Assembly: GCF_030325625.1 (NCBI RefSeq)
Contig: NZ_JACAIS010000005.1
Span: 186,001-250,000, forward strand
Direction of reading: 5' to 3'
From: Sphingobacterium sp. N143
GTDB taxonomy: Bacteria; Bacteroidota; Bacteroidia; Sphingobacteriales; Sphingobacteriaceae
Length of the DNA: 64,000 bases
Shown here: positions 35,259 through 44,903 of the stretch, piece after piece
How the letters are laid out: every line of letters begins with the position of its first letter
Position numbering within the stretch: the stretch's first letter is position 1
Translations under genes and position numbers: made by a program
Notes under the pieces: generated by a model
Databases searched by the model: none
Told to the model about the DNA's origin: nothing
What the model saw: the letters and a program-made list of their open reading frames with translations, nothing else

Positions 35259-37834
35259 AAGTCCTGCCCTTTTGAACTGAAACACGTTGGATCGCCCCCT
35301 TCCTGTACAAGTACAATACGGTCTCCTTTATTTGCTGGAAGCTTCAGAAGCTCACCGGAGAGATGCCCGGTATGCCTTCCATTCCGAAAAACAATAGCTT
35401 TTTTACCCAGCCAGGGGTTTTGTAAAAGACAAGTCCCCTCCTGCTGTGCATGGAGCTCCACAAAATCAATATGCCCTTGTTTCATTGCTGAGCTGACCAA
35501 AAAACCATTTCTACTACGGAGATTAAAGGCAGCATTCCACTCCTTGGGCCAGGCATGGAAAACACGGACAATGGATGGACCTCCAGGATATTCGGGGCTA
35601 TTAAAACATAAGGCAGCCTGTAGCGCCTCTGCAGCACGGCCTATACGCTGAATATTCGTGGTATAAAAACCTTCACTTACATCCATCCGATTAGGCATCA
35701 CTTCATGCTCCGGAGCTCGGCGAAGTTGATTGGGCAATAGATAGCGGACCGCGTCCACACGGCCCAGAATGGCCCCCGCAACAGGTAATTTGGACAATAC
35801 ATACGGATAAACCTGCTTATTGATACCTTCCTTGAAATAGCCATCAAAGGTACTATTTGCTATTTTCCAATCCTGTTCATTTGCGCCCGGATTACATAAA
35901 TCAAAAAACCAGACTGGCATGGTATTCCCATCAGGAAGTCTTTTGCCATTTCCCCTGACCGCACTGGTCGGCGGCAAAGACCCGACCCATACTTCGGCTT
36001 CTTGCCGCATATCTGAATAATCGTGACTCGTGGTCAATGGGGCAAGGTTCTTCAAAAACTCCTGCCATAATGGCCGCAGTTCCTTATCCACACCCAAAAT
36101 TTCCGCAGCTTTAATAGCGACCGGAAAAATACCTCTCATCGATGAAATCTCTTCCGCGGTGTTGTGACCACCCCAAATCGACTCATTATCATTGATATGA
36201 TAAATATGATATTTTCCATCCAGCTCCCGTTTAACATTTGGAAAATTACGGTAAAATTCAGCCACGCCTTTCAACATGGGATATGCCTTATCTCGCAGCC
36301 ACTTTTTATCGCGTGTATACTCGTATTTTTGCCAATACTGATAGGCAATTTTGGCCCCACGGGAAAAAAGATGATTGACCGGACCATAGGGTCCATCGCC
36401 CCGCTCCACATAGGTCCAGCGACCTTTTTGCCATTTCCCAAGGTGCTTCCAGTTCCATCGGCTCAAAAAAGGTAGTTTTGTTTCGGCATAATCCATAAAC
36501 TTTGCCGATCGCTCCCTCCATGGTTTTTGCATCAAATATAAGCTGCGCATTTCTTCCGCAATCGCTGCCGGCAATTCGGGCACTCCATCGAAGCCCATGG
36601 TTTCGGGTATATAGATCCCTTTAGCCCCCCATTGTTGTCGAGCAGCCACTTCAAAAGTAGGGTATACAGTAGAATACATATTAAACAACGGATCCAACAG
36701 CTCCAGATGGTTAGTCGCAAATAACGCATTATAGAGACAGCTTTGGTTTGCTCCCCAGAATGCATTTCCCCATTGTCGCCTATCCCCACCAGTAGCCCAT
36801 AACATACCATTAAACTTAGTAGGATATTTTCCACGGGAACTTGATGCCATGACGTACAGATAATAGGTATAATTTTGTTCGATATAATCAGCTTCTCCGT
36901 CAGCACTCGTTAGACTGACATAAGATTGTTTCCAAAAATCAGCCCACCATATGCGGTTAGACTGATAGATCTTTTCATAGCCTAATTTCTGCGCTGCCAC
37001 TAACTTATCGGTAGCGAGCTGGACGACATCTTCTTTAGCGTTAAAAGTTGCTGCACTGGCAATAAAAACGCTAAAAGGCTTACGATTTTCATTGACTATT
37101 AAACGCAGCGTCGATTCGTTTACCTGTTCTGCATCAGCTTGACTTCCTGTCAGCCCCAATACAACTGCAGACGCACAATAATAATCATCTTCCTGAAACT
37201 CCTGTTTAAGAACAATATAATCGCCTACTTTTTCAAGCTTCGATACCGCGCTATGGTTTCCCCGTTCAACTAATGGCAGACGAAGCATTCGCAGATTGGC
37301 CAGGATCGCCTGCTGTCCTTTCCGATGATCTTCTACCTGCATCAGCATCACATCTTGCTCATTCCAAGCCATCACCTGCGCCTTCACCTCTTTTCCACGA
37401 ATGGTGGATACCCCTTCATAACAGGACAGCTCCTGACTATAATGAGGCTCGATAAAAACCTGTTCACCAAAGTCGAGATCAACATAAGCCGTAGCTCCGG
37501 TATATTCGGTATTGCGCTCAAAAAAATTATTCGATCTAGAATTATTGCTAAAGACATCGACACGATTAATTTGCATTTTAATCTGCCCCGGACTGGTCCA
37601 CACCAAACTCCCCATCCGGCCATTCCCTATCGGCTGGCCTTCCTCACTTTTCTTCACAGGCTTGCTATAATGGAGGTCAGCTCTGGTAATTAGACGTTTA
37701 TAATCTATCTGAAGTAAAGGCGTATGGGCAATATCTTGTGGCGATTGGGCCTGAAGCATCACAGTCATCAATTCCAATATGACGACAAGAGTACAATAAA
37801 CGCCCATCCTTATGATCACTATTTTATTCTGCAT
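35255..37834 (-). CDS. DUF5703/GH95-like glycoside hydrolase
   Basis: The 859-residue exported protein has an N-terminal beta-sandwich (about 50-290, with EGQPIGNGRMGSLVWTSPGQ) followed by a large (alpha/alpha)6 barrel (about 310-780). Parts such as NAFWGANQSCLYNAL, HINDNESIWGGHNTAEEISS and NRMDVSEGFYTTNIQRIG resemble GH95/DUF5703 enzymes; GH95 includes alpha-1,2-L-fucosidases and galactosidases. The exact activity is not proven. It begins 7 bases after SusD and is coupled to the esterase. The ATG at 37834 is preferred to a TTG at 37840. Confidence 0.75.
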   Translation of the reverse strand: MQNKIVIIRMGVYCTLVVILELMTVMLQAQSPQDIAHTPLLQIDYKRLITRADLHYSKPVKKSEEGQPIGNGRMGSLVWTSPGQIKMQINRVDVFSNNSRSNNFFERNTEYTGATAYVDLDFGEQVFIEPHYSQELSCYEGVSTIRGKEVKAQVMAWNEQDVMLMQVEDHRKGQQAILANLRMLRLPLVERGNHSAVSKLEKVGDYIVLKQEFQEDDYYCASAVVLGLTGSQADAEQVNESTLRLIVNENRKPFSVFIASAATFNAKEDVVQLATDKLVAAQKLGYEKIYQSNRIWWADFWKQSYVSLTSADGEADYIEQNYTYYLYVMASSSRGKYPTKFNGMLWATGGDRRQWGNAFWGANQSCLYNALFATNHLELLDPLFNMYSTVYPTFEVAARQQWGAKGIYIPETMGFDGVPELPAAIAEEMRSLYLMQKPWRERSAKFMDYAETKLPFLSRWNWKHLGKWQKGRWTYVERGDGPYGPVNHLFSRGAKIAYQYWQKYEYTRDKKWLRDKAYPMLKGVAEFYRNFPNVKRELDGKYHIYHINDNESIWGGHNTAEEISSMRGIFPVAIKAAEILGVDKELRPLWQEFLKNLAPLTTSHDYSDMRQEAEVWVGSLPPTSAVRGNGKRLPDGNTMPVWFFDLCNPGANEQDWKIANSTFDGYFKEGINKQVYPYVLSKLPVAGAILGRVDAVRYLLPNQLRRAPEHEVMPNRMDVSEGFYTTNIQRIGRAAEALQAALCFNSPEYPGGPSIVRVFHAWPKEWNAAFNLRSRNGFLVSSAMKQGHIDFVELHAQQEGTCLLQNPWLGKKAIVFRNGRHTGHLSGELLKLPANKGDRIVLVQEGGDPTCFSSKGQDL

Positions 37835-37840
37835 AATCAA

Positions 37841-39406
37841 TTATCTATAATCCGGATTTTGAAAATCTGCTCCCATTTTATCGACTTCAGCTTGTGGAAT
37901 TGGCCATAAATAATGCTTATCCTCAAATACACGTAACACATTCCCTGGATCCCGCATACCATTGATCAATCCTTTGGCAAGTCGCCATCTTTTAATATCG
38001 TAATACCGCAGCCCTTCCAAGGCCAATTCAACACGTCGTTCATTGCGTACAATTTCTCGGGTAAGCGTTTTCTTGGGCGGCATATTGACACCGGGCCTTG
38101 CTCTAACATCATTCAGCGCCTTCAATGCTAAAGCGTCCGTTGTCACGCCATGCCCCAGTTCAGTCATTGCCTCAGCATACATCAGCAGCACATCTGCATA
38201 ACGGAGCTTGACCAGGTCCTGATCACTACCTGAAAGCCCCGAATTACCATCATTAACCGTCAGATTGATGTATTTGCGAATCCCCAAATTATTGACCGAA
38301 GGAGATTCTGCCCGGCCCTTATCCACATTATTAAAACCAATTGTAGTATTGTAAGCCCAAGGATCACCAGGTGTAAATAACGTTAGCTTAAGCCGAGGAT
38401 CTCTATTTTGATAAAAGTCATTCCGCATTCGATTATTTGGATCATAAAACGATGGCACAGTAGGTGCTTTTGGCGCTGAGCCGTCACGCATTTCATATGC
38501 ATCAACCAAACTATGTATTGGCACCATCGAAAATCGCGAACCATATAACAAATCCATATTGTGCACAGCATTTGGACTCAATGCTCTAATGGAAAAGATA
38601 ATCTCCGGGTTATTATCCTGTTTGCCCCAAAAAATACCGTCATAACTACTCGCTAATGAAAATTGGCCTTCATCTATAATTGTTTTTGCTGCATTTGCAG
38701 CTTCTTGCCAATGCTCATTATATAAACAAATACGGGCCTTTAGGGCCAATGCTGAACCTCTGACCGGGTGTCCATTGGTATACGCTGTATTGGGTAATGC
38801 CGTCGCAGCAAAATCCAGGTCACTCAAAATCTTATTGACAATATCTGCCTTTTTGCTCTTCGGTGTTTTAAAAACCTCTTCACCAAAACCCAGTGATTCA
38901 GTAATTAAAGGAACATCTCCATAGAGCATAGTCAATTCATTATAGAAGAATGCTCTTAAAAAATAAGCTTCGCCCAACATCAGATTTTTTTCTGCTGTAC
39001 TCAGATTAGGTACCCGATCAATATTCCCTAAAAACCAATTTGTCTGGGCAATACCTTTATACGCATCTATCCATACACGTTTCTGAATGCCCCCAGTTGA
39101 AGAGTTTAGCACCCCTCTGGAGATTAAAGTATAATTATCACCTGTTGAATTGCAATAGGCATTATCCGATAAGCCTTCCAGCTGTAAGGAAGAAAATGAG
39201 CTGACATCGATGGCAAAGGCTGGTGTACGCAAGGAACTATAGCATCCCGCAAGCGCCAAAGTTGCATCTCCCTTGGAATTCCAAAACACCTCATTGCTCA
39301 GTTTATCAATAGGCTTTTTTTCTAAGAAATCATCCTTGCAGGCTTGACATAACAACAGGATTGCAAGCACAGCGGTTAATCTACAGGTTATATTTATTGT
39401 ACGCAT
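37841..39406 (-). CDS. SusD/RagB-type glycan-binding lipoprotein (ECF/FecR locus)
   Basis: The 521-residue protein has a lipoprotein signal ending LLCQACKDD, then the TPR-rich SusD fold: GEAYFLRAFFYNELTMLYGDVPLITESLG is the central hallmark, followed by AKTIIDEG and the C-terminal NERRVELALEGLRYYDIKRW. It sits on the outer surface and hands oligosaccharide to the SusC partner encoded 11 bases upstream. It belongs to the classic SusD/RagB group rather than the SusD-like_2 type seen in the two ROK modules. Confidence 0.94.
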   Translation of the reverse strand: MRTINITCRLTAVLAILLLCQACKDDFLEKKPIDKLSNEVFWNSKGDATLALAGCYSSLRTPAFAIDVSSFSSLQLEGLSDNAYCNSTGDNYTLISRGVLNSSTGGIQKRVWIDAYKGIAQTNWFLGNIDRVPNLSTAEKNLMLGEAYFLRAFFYNELTMLYGDVPLITESLGFGEEVFKTPKSKKADIVNKILSDLDFAATALPNTAYTNGHPVRGSALALKARICLYNEHWQEAANAAKTIIDEGQFSLASSYDGIFWGKQDNNPEIIFSIRALSPNAVHNMDLLYGSRFSMVPIHSLVDAYEMRDGSAPKAPTVPSFYDPNNRMRNDFYQNRDPRLKLTLFTPGDPWAYNTTIGFNNVDKGRAESPSVNNLGIRKYINLTVNDGNSGLSGSDQDLVKLRYADVLLMYAEAMTELGHGVTTDALALKALNDVRARPGVNMPPKKTLTREIVRNERRVELALEGLRYYDIKRWRLAKGLINGMRDPGNVLRVFEDKHYLWPIPQAEVDKMGADFQNPDYR

Positions 39407-39417
39407 GATTGTTTAAT

Positions 39418-42400
39418 TTAAAAGGTTACTTTTACGCCAAAAGAATAAACATTGGCTTGTGGATAAATAGCAAATCTCCCGCTCGTGTTATCTTCGATTA
39501 CCCGCTCAGGATCACCAATAAAGTCAGAGATCGTGAATAGGTTATCCCCCGAAAAATAAACCCGTAATCCCTGCAATTTTAGTTTGTTAACAAGGTGGGA
39601 CGGAAAAGTATAGCCGACCATCAAATTTTTCAGGCGCAGATAGGAAGCATTTTGCAACCAAAAGGATGATGCCGTAGTGATAGGTGTGTACTGGTCTACA
39701 TACATGCCCGGCAATTTATTGGTTGGATTATCCGGGGTCCATCTGTCGCGCCAAAAGGTAGGTGGCGGAGACCATTGTCTGAAGGCACCATAGCCCCAAT
39801 CTGTGGTATAGATCTTTCGTCCAGCCACCCCTTGAAAGAATAAAGAAATATCAAAGTCCTTATATTCAGCTCCCAGATTAAAGCCATAATTAAATGAAGG
39901 ATGTTGTCCATCGATTACAATACGGTCGAAAGGATCAATTTTACCATCCGGGATACCATCTGCCCCACTATGATCAGCAAACATGAGGTCACCAGGAATC
40001 GGATTATTTTGATGTACAGGGGCATTATTAAGCTGTTCCTGGTTTTGAAAAACACCAATCCAGTCCAGCATATACCAGGAATTCCAAGGCAGTCCTTCCC
40101 GTCGGATTTTATTTCCCTGAATTTCATCAGGGCCAAATTTCGTGACAACATTGCGGTAAGAATAATAATTTGCACCAATCGTATAATTAACGTTGCCTAT
40201 CTTATTCTTATGGTTGAGGCTTAATTCAAACCCCGTATTTTTCATTTCACCAGAATTTACGGTCGGGGCTCCCAATCCCACAAAATCAGGCACCTGTGCT
40301 TTGCGAAGAATATCTTTGGTAACCTTATGAAAATAATCGAAGGTTCCAACCAGTTTACCGCTGAAAAGGCTAAAATCCAATCCTATGCCCCTCGCTTCCG
40401 TTGTTTCCCAGCTGATATCTGTATCGACCAAATTCTGGTATACTAGCCCCGTGGTTACATTATCATAAACATAGGTTCCATAATCCAGCAAATTCTGGTA
40501 AGGATAATTGTCGATATTCTGATTTCCTAACTTTCCCCATGATGCACGTAATTTTAAATCCGAAAGCCAGCTTTGATCTTTCAGAAACTCCTCCTGTGAA
40601 ACTCTCCATCCCGCAGAAATAGAAGGAAACAGTCCCCAACGTTTCGTTTTTCTAAATTTAGAAGAACCATCATAACGCAGGCTTGCTTCTAGGAGATATC
40701 GGTTATCATACGCATAATTGAATCGCCCAAAAAATGATTGTAATGCCCATTCATAACCATAACCATTTGCTGTTTGAGCTTCTATACCACCCGCATCAAG
40801 CGCTGGCAGATCTGGAGAAGGAAAATCACGCCGAAATCCTGATTGCTGTTCGTAATTATGATTTTCCTGATTATAGCCTGCCAATGCAGTGATATGATGG
40901 ACATTGTTAAAGACCTCATCATAGGTTAAGGTAGAATACAGCGTATAATGGACAAACTGCTGCTGGGTCTTTCTTAATGTGATATAAGTACCTAAATAAT
41001 TTTGTTGCTGCCCGTATACCCCATTGGCGTTTGGCTGAAACAGAAACGTAGGGATAGGTACCCGTTGGGCCGTTTGCCTGTCTGTATTAAAACGAGCAGC
41101 ACCACGAATCTCACCAGTAAGGCCCTTGGCAATATTAAAATTCAGGTAACTGATTGCCGAAACACCGTATTCCTTATTCTTATCTTTGCTGGTCTGCATA
41201 ACCGCATAGGCATTCTGATTGGTTGATTCAAAGTCGTAAGCTTTGCTGCTTACCCGACCACTGCCATCCGGCAAATAAGGAGACCATAAAGGATGCTGCG
41301 CATAAATACTCAGCACAAGGTTTTCCGCATTGTCCACAGGATCTAACCGATCGCCCTGTATCAGATTAATATTGGTTCCAAAGGTTACCACCTTGCCCAT
41401 CTGGGTTTTTAAATTCAATGAAGCATTGTATTTTTTGTAGCCGGTATTGATCAAAATACCATCTTGGTCCAGATAACCTAAACCAAAATTATAGGTTGTT
41501 TTCCCTTCGCCACCATTTATACTTAAAAAATGTTGTTGCATATTGGCATTCTTAAACATTAAGTCCACCCAATTGGTATTTGGAAACTGTGGAGATCCCG
41601 CACCATGCTTATAGGCATCAATCTGCTCTTGTGAATATAATTTACTGATATTTTGTCCCGTTCTATTGATTCCTTCGTTGCTTAACTCCATAAATTCAGT
41701 GGAGTTCCATATCAAATCGGGAATTCCGGAAGGTTTTTGAATTCCGTAGTTATAGGAGTACTCAATATTCAGCCTTCCTTTAACGCCATTTTTCGTGGTC
41801 ACCAAAATAACCCCATTTGCTCCTTGAACACCATAAATAGCAGCTGAGGCAGCATCTTTCAGCACTGTGATATTTTCAATCATATTCGGGTTCAAACTCG
41901 CAAGAGACCCCTGCACGCCATCAATAATCACCAAGGGTTCATTGCCCGCAGCACTGAAAGTCCCTACACCATGCACCTGAATCGATGCATTTTCTTTTCC
42001 AGGCTGCGCAGAATTCTGAACAACCTGAAGTCCGGGAACCTTCCCCTGCAGCAGCAAGGCGGTATTTGGTGCAGGCCGCTTGACAAGTTCTTTGGATTCT
42101 ACCGTCGTGATGGAGCCCGTTAAATTTGTCTTTTTCTGTTGTCCATAACCAACAACCACAATTTCATCAAGCTCGGCTTCCTGTATACGAAGCACCACAT
42201 CGAGCTTATTGCCCGCAGTCAATGCCTTCTCCTGTTGGTGATAGCCGATATAAGTAAAGACCAGAAACACATTGCGATTGGGGACCTCGATCTGATAATT
42301 TCCATGTACATCTGAAACCGCAGTTTGTTGCTGCCCTTTGATCTTGATACTGACCCCCTGCAATGGCTCCTGATGTTCATTCATTACATTTCCTCTGATC

Positions 42401-42798
42401 ATCAGGTCTTGCTGTAGTGGGGCCTCCTTTCGTTTCTTTTCGCGTATGACAACGGTATTGTATTCTTCATTGATGAGCACATCGATCTGTTGACCACCAA
42501 AGCATTGCACCAATACCTCATTCAGTGGCCGATCTTTGATCTGTAGATTAATGGGTGACAAATGTTTTACCAGCTTTGCATCGGCGATAAAATTTCTGCC
42601 GGTCTGCTCCGTTAGCTGATAAAACACTTCCTTGATAGAAGCATTACTTACATGGATGTTTACCCTTTGCGCAAAGGTCAGTGCATATGTCTGCAGGGAA
42701 AACAACAAAAAAATAAAACTAAATTTCATGATTAGGAGAAATTTAAAGGCATATCGATACTGTTGTGCATTTATAAATGCAGCATAATTTTTGTACAT
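39418..42798 (-). CDS. SusC/RagA TonB-dependent transporter with STN signalling domain
   Basis: The 1126-residue protein has a signal peptide preceded by a long N-terminal lead (the SusC family often uses such MYK...FKFLLIMK starts), then an STN domain (about 45-110), a carboxypeptidase-regulatory-like domain (about 128-210, GNVMNEHQEPLQGVSIKIKG), a TonB box at DEIVVVGYGQQKK, a plug and a 22-strand barrel ending in Phe. The STN domain relays substrate binding to the FecR anti-sigma factor encoded upstream. It imports the glycan fragment captured by SusD. Confidence 0.95.
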   Translation of the reverse strand: MYKNYAAFINAQQYRYAFKFLLIMKFSFIFLLFSLQTYALTFAQRVNIHVSNASIKEVFYQLTEQTGRNFIADAKLVKHLSPINLQIKDRPLNEVLVQCFGGQQIDVLINEEYNTVVIREKKRKEAPLQQDLMIRGNVMNEHQEPLQGVSIKIKGQQQTAVSDVHGNYQIEVPNRNVFLVFTYIGYHQQEKALTAGNKLDVVLRIQEAELDEIVVVGYGQQKKTNLTGSITTVESKELVKRPAPNTALLLQGKVPGLQVVQNSAQPGKENASIQVHGVGTFSAAGNEPLVIIDGVQGSLASLNPNMIENITVLKDAASAAIYGVQGANGVILVTTKNGVKGRLNIEYSYNYGIQKPSGIPDLIWNSTEFMELSNEGINRTGQNISKLYSQEQIDAYKHGAGSPQFPNTNWVDLMFKNANMQQHFLSINGGEGKTTYNFGLGYLDQDGILINTGYKKYNASLNLKTQMGKVVTFGTNINLIQGDRLDPVDNAENLVLSIYAQHPLWSPYLPDGSGRVSSKAYDFESTNQNAYAVMQTSKDKNKEYGVSAISYLNFNIAKGLTGEIRGAARFNTDRQTAQRVPIPTFLFQPNANGVYGQQQNYLGTYITLRKTQQQFVHYTLYSTLTYDEVFNNVHHITALAGYNQENHNYEQQSGFRRDFPSPDLPALDAGGIEAQTANGYGYEWALQSFFGRFNYAYDNRYLLEASLRYDGSSKFRKTKRWGLFPSISAGWRVSQEEFLKDQSWLSDLKLRASWGKLGNQNIDNYPYQNLLDYGTYVYDNVTTGLVYQNLVDTDISWETTEARGIGLDFSLFSGKLVGTFDYFHKVTKDILRKAQVPDFVGLGAPTVNSGEMKNTGFELSLNHKNKIGNVNYTIGANYYSYRNVVTKFGPDEIQGNKIRREGLPWNSWYMLDWIGVFQNQEQLNNAPVHQNNPIPGDLMFADHSGADGIPDGKIDPFDRIVIDGQHPSFNYGFNLGAEYKDFDISLFFQGVAGRKIYTTDWGYGAFRQWSPPPTFWRDRWTPDNPTNKLPGMYVDQYTPITTASSFWLQNASYLRLKNLMVGYTFPSHLVNKLKLQGLRVYFSGDNLFTISDFIGDPERVIEDNTSGRFAIYPQANVYSFGVKVTF

Positions 42799-42876
42799 TT
42801 GGTTAGGATTTTTTAATAAATGGTTTTGTTCAAATCAATGTTTAAGCTATCCTTACAGCACGCAATGGCTGGTCAA

Positions 42877-42901
42877 CCGGGGGCGCTTCCAACACCCTCG
42901 G
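42877..42901. other. GC-rich hairpin between fecR and susC
   Basis: A seven-pair stem, CCGGGGG with CCCTCGG (one G-U), and an 11-base loop lies in the 149-base gap between FecR and SusC. The plus strand follows with TTTTG, but on the transcribed minus strand no T-run follows. It could be an attenuator or mRNA processing site controlling the ratio of regulator to transporter. Confidence 0.4.
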
Positions 42902-42947
42902 TTTTGATAAGCTTGTTTCATCTTTAGTCTACCCCAACTGGTGTAGA

Positions 42948-44105
42948 TTATTCTGTTGGCTGTTTTAAAACGAATACCCTCCTTCCTTCAATTTTAAATT
43001 TAACTTGATTGGTTAACGCTATACTTTTTAAAAGATTGGATAAGCTTCGCTCCCGCGAATAGTTACCTTGAAAAGCAACATCAGACATATCACCCTGATA
43101 AACCACATCCATGTCATACCAGCGCTCCAATTTTTTCATTATCACCTTGATATTCTCATTGTTAAAAACGAAATAGCCTTTCTTCCAGGCCATCTCTTCA
43201 TATATATCAGCATCCGAAACGGCGATCTCCTTCCCTCTTTTTATTGCTTTCTGACCAGGTTTTAATAATACAGATCTAGCCATAACGCCGCTGTCCAAGG
43301 AAGAAACTTTGACCAGCCCATTCAATAAAGTCGTACGGGTCTGGTTATCATCAGGATAAGCACTAATATTGAAAACCGTCCCCAATACGCGAACTTCCTG
43401 CCCATTACTTACGACCGTAAATGGCACCCGTCTGTTTCCATGCGCTTCCTTGGTAATTTCAAAATAGGCCTCTCCCAATAATTCCACACGACGTTCACGA
43501 TCGCCAAACTGTGTGGGGAAACGTAATGTGGAAGTAGCATTGAGCCATACCTTACTTCCATCAGGCAAGTTGACTTGATATTCTCCGCCCACCGGCGTCT
43601 GAATACTGTGGTAGCCTTTCGGCTCCCCTTCAGCCTTTCCTTTGGCAGTATAGACAAGCTGTCCATCTTTCGTTTTTTCTATGTAGACATCCGCCCCCTG
43701 GAATATTTCACCAACTGCAACATCGGTCAAACTGATCTTACGTCCATTGGCAAGCGTCAGGATGGCCTTATTTCCTCCAGGTATAATATCTAGGGCCGTT
43801 CTTTTTGGCTGATGGACTGTTTGTATGTTTTGAGGCGTATCCTGAAAATAGAACAGGCTTCCCAAAACCAACACGACAACAGCTGCCGCTGCTACCAGCC
43901 GGAACCGGACAACGCTTGTTTCCCTTTTTTGGATACGCTGTTGAAGCTGGCGCAGGCCAAGTTCCTGTTCCTTGACCAATTCGTCGGCTGTGAGATCAGA
44001 TTTCCTCGTTTCATATTTGAGATACCAGCTCTCCACGATTGCCTTTTCTTCCTCACTGGCCACCCCTGCCTGATATTTCTTTAGTAATGCGCTTGCCTTC
44101 CTCAT
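42948..44105 (-). CDS. FecR-family anti-sigma factor
   Basis: The 385-residue protein has a cytoplasmic N-terminus (1-70), one membrane helix at about 69-86 (VVRFRLVAAAAVVVLVLGSL), the FecR domain (about 165-265, with HSIQTPVGGEYQVNLPDG and VRVLGTVFNISAYPD) and a C-terminal DUF4974 domain (NIKVIMKKLERWYDMDVVY). It holds the cognate ECF sigma factor inactive until the STN domain of SusC signals bound substrate. It lies 79 bases after the sigma gene. Confidence 0.93.
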   Translation of the reverse strand: MRKASALLKKYQAGVASEEEKAIVESWYLKYETRKSDLTADELVKEQELGLRQLQQRIQKRETSVVRFRLVAAAAVVVLVLGSLFYFQDTPQNIQTVHQPKRTALDIIPGGNKAILTLANGRKISLTDVAVGEIFQGADVYIEKTKDGQLVYTAKGKAEGEPKGYHSIQTPVGGEYQVNLPDGSKVWLNATSTLRFPTQFGDRERRVELLGEAYFEITKEAHGNRRVPFTVVSNGQEVRVLGTVFNISAYPDDNQTRTTLLNGLVKVSSLDSGVMARSVLLKPGQKAIKRGKEIAVSDADIYEEMAWKKGYFVFNNENIKVIMKKLERWYDMDVVYQGDMSDVAFQGNYSRERSLSNLLKSIALTNQVKFKIEGRRVFVLKQPTE

Positions 44106-44184
44106 GATAGCCTCTCAAGTTTATCTTGGTTATACTTCTAAGACACGCATGCGGCACATATGGGGTAAATGATTTTAAAAAAAA

Positions 44185-44754
44185 TTAAAAAAAGATTGAA
44201 AAGATATAGGTTCCGAGTTTAACTCGTAGTATGCGGAGTGCATTTCTTACCTGGGTACGAACAGTATGCGGACTGATGTCCAGTTCTGCCGCGATCTCCT
44301 GATGGCTCATATGGAGATTACGGCTCATTTCGAAAATAATACGCATTTGATTGGGCAATTGGGCGACTTCCTGTTCCACCAAACAAATCAGCTCTTTCTC
44401 ACGTAATTGAGCCTCAATCACATTTTCCCCCTTATCTATAAAATCCTGGAGAGAACGTAAGTACAGCTCCTTCACCTTTTTATGACGGAATACATTGAGC
44501 ATACGATTTCTTACGGAAGTATATAGATAAGCCGATAAATGCATGGAAGTATGGAGATGATCCCGATTATTCCAGATATGCAAAAAAACTTCCTGAATGA
44601 TATCACGAACCTCTTCCCTATCTGGATACCGTCTGTAGGCATGACTATATAACACACCATGATATCGCTTATAAATCTCTTGCAAGGCATATTGATCCCC
44701 TTGCTTAAGCAGGTGCAATAATTCTTGATCACTAGGTGATTTGTAGGTCATCAT
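44185..44754 (-). CDS. ECF RNA polymerase sigma factor (sigma-70 family)
   Basis: The 189-residue protein has sigma region 2 (LLKQGDQYALQEIYKRY and REEVRDIIQEVFLHIWNNRD) and region 4 (MRIIFEMSRNLHMSHQEIAA, ELDISPHTVRTQVRNALRIL). It directs transcription of the downstream fecR-susC-susD-enzymes locus when released by FecR. Two adjacent ATG codons (44754 and 44751) make the exact start uncertain by one residue. It is the first gene of the locus. Confidence 0.93.
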   Translation of the reverse strand: MMTYKSPSDQELLHLLKQGDQYALQEIYKRYHGVLYSHAYRRYPDREEVRDIIQEVFLHIWNNRDHLHTSMHLSAYLYTSVRNRMLNVFRHKKVKELYLRSLQDFIDKGENVIEAQLREKELICLVEQEVAQLPNQMRIIFEMSRNLHMSHQEIAAELDISPHTVRTQVRNALRILRVKLGTYIFSIFF

Positions 44755-44857
44755 TTGTAGGTTTATTCAACCTAAGATAGATAAAATACTTAGTATTCAA
44801 AAACCCAGTATGCTGAACGACAGGTGTGAACCGGACTTCAGTAAGAATGCTCATAAA

Positions 44858-44882
44858 AAAAGCCCACATTAAGCGGGCTTTT
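44858..44882 (-). terminator. Intrinsic terminator of pnp
   Basis: The minus strand reads AAAAGCCC, loop, GGGCTTTTTTT. The stem is 8 bases with a 9-base loop and a 7-base T-run, 22 bases after the pnp stop codon. Confidence 0.85.
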
Positions 44883-44903
44883 CTATAGTAATTCAATATA
44901 AGC

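Noticed and set aside
36164..36475. Plus-strand frame inside the GH95-like gene
   Set aside because: Antisense to conserved barrel motifs, with no recognisable domain.
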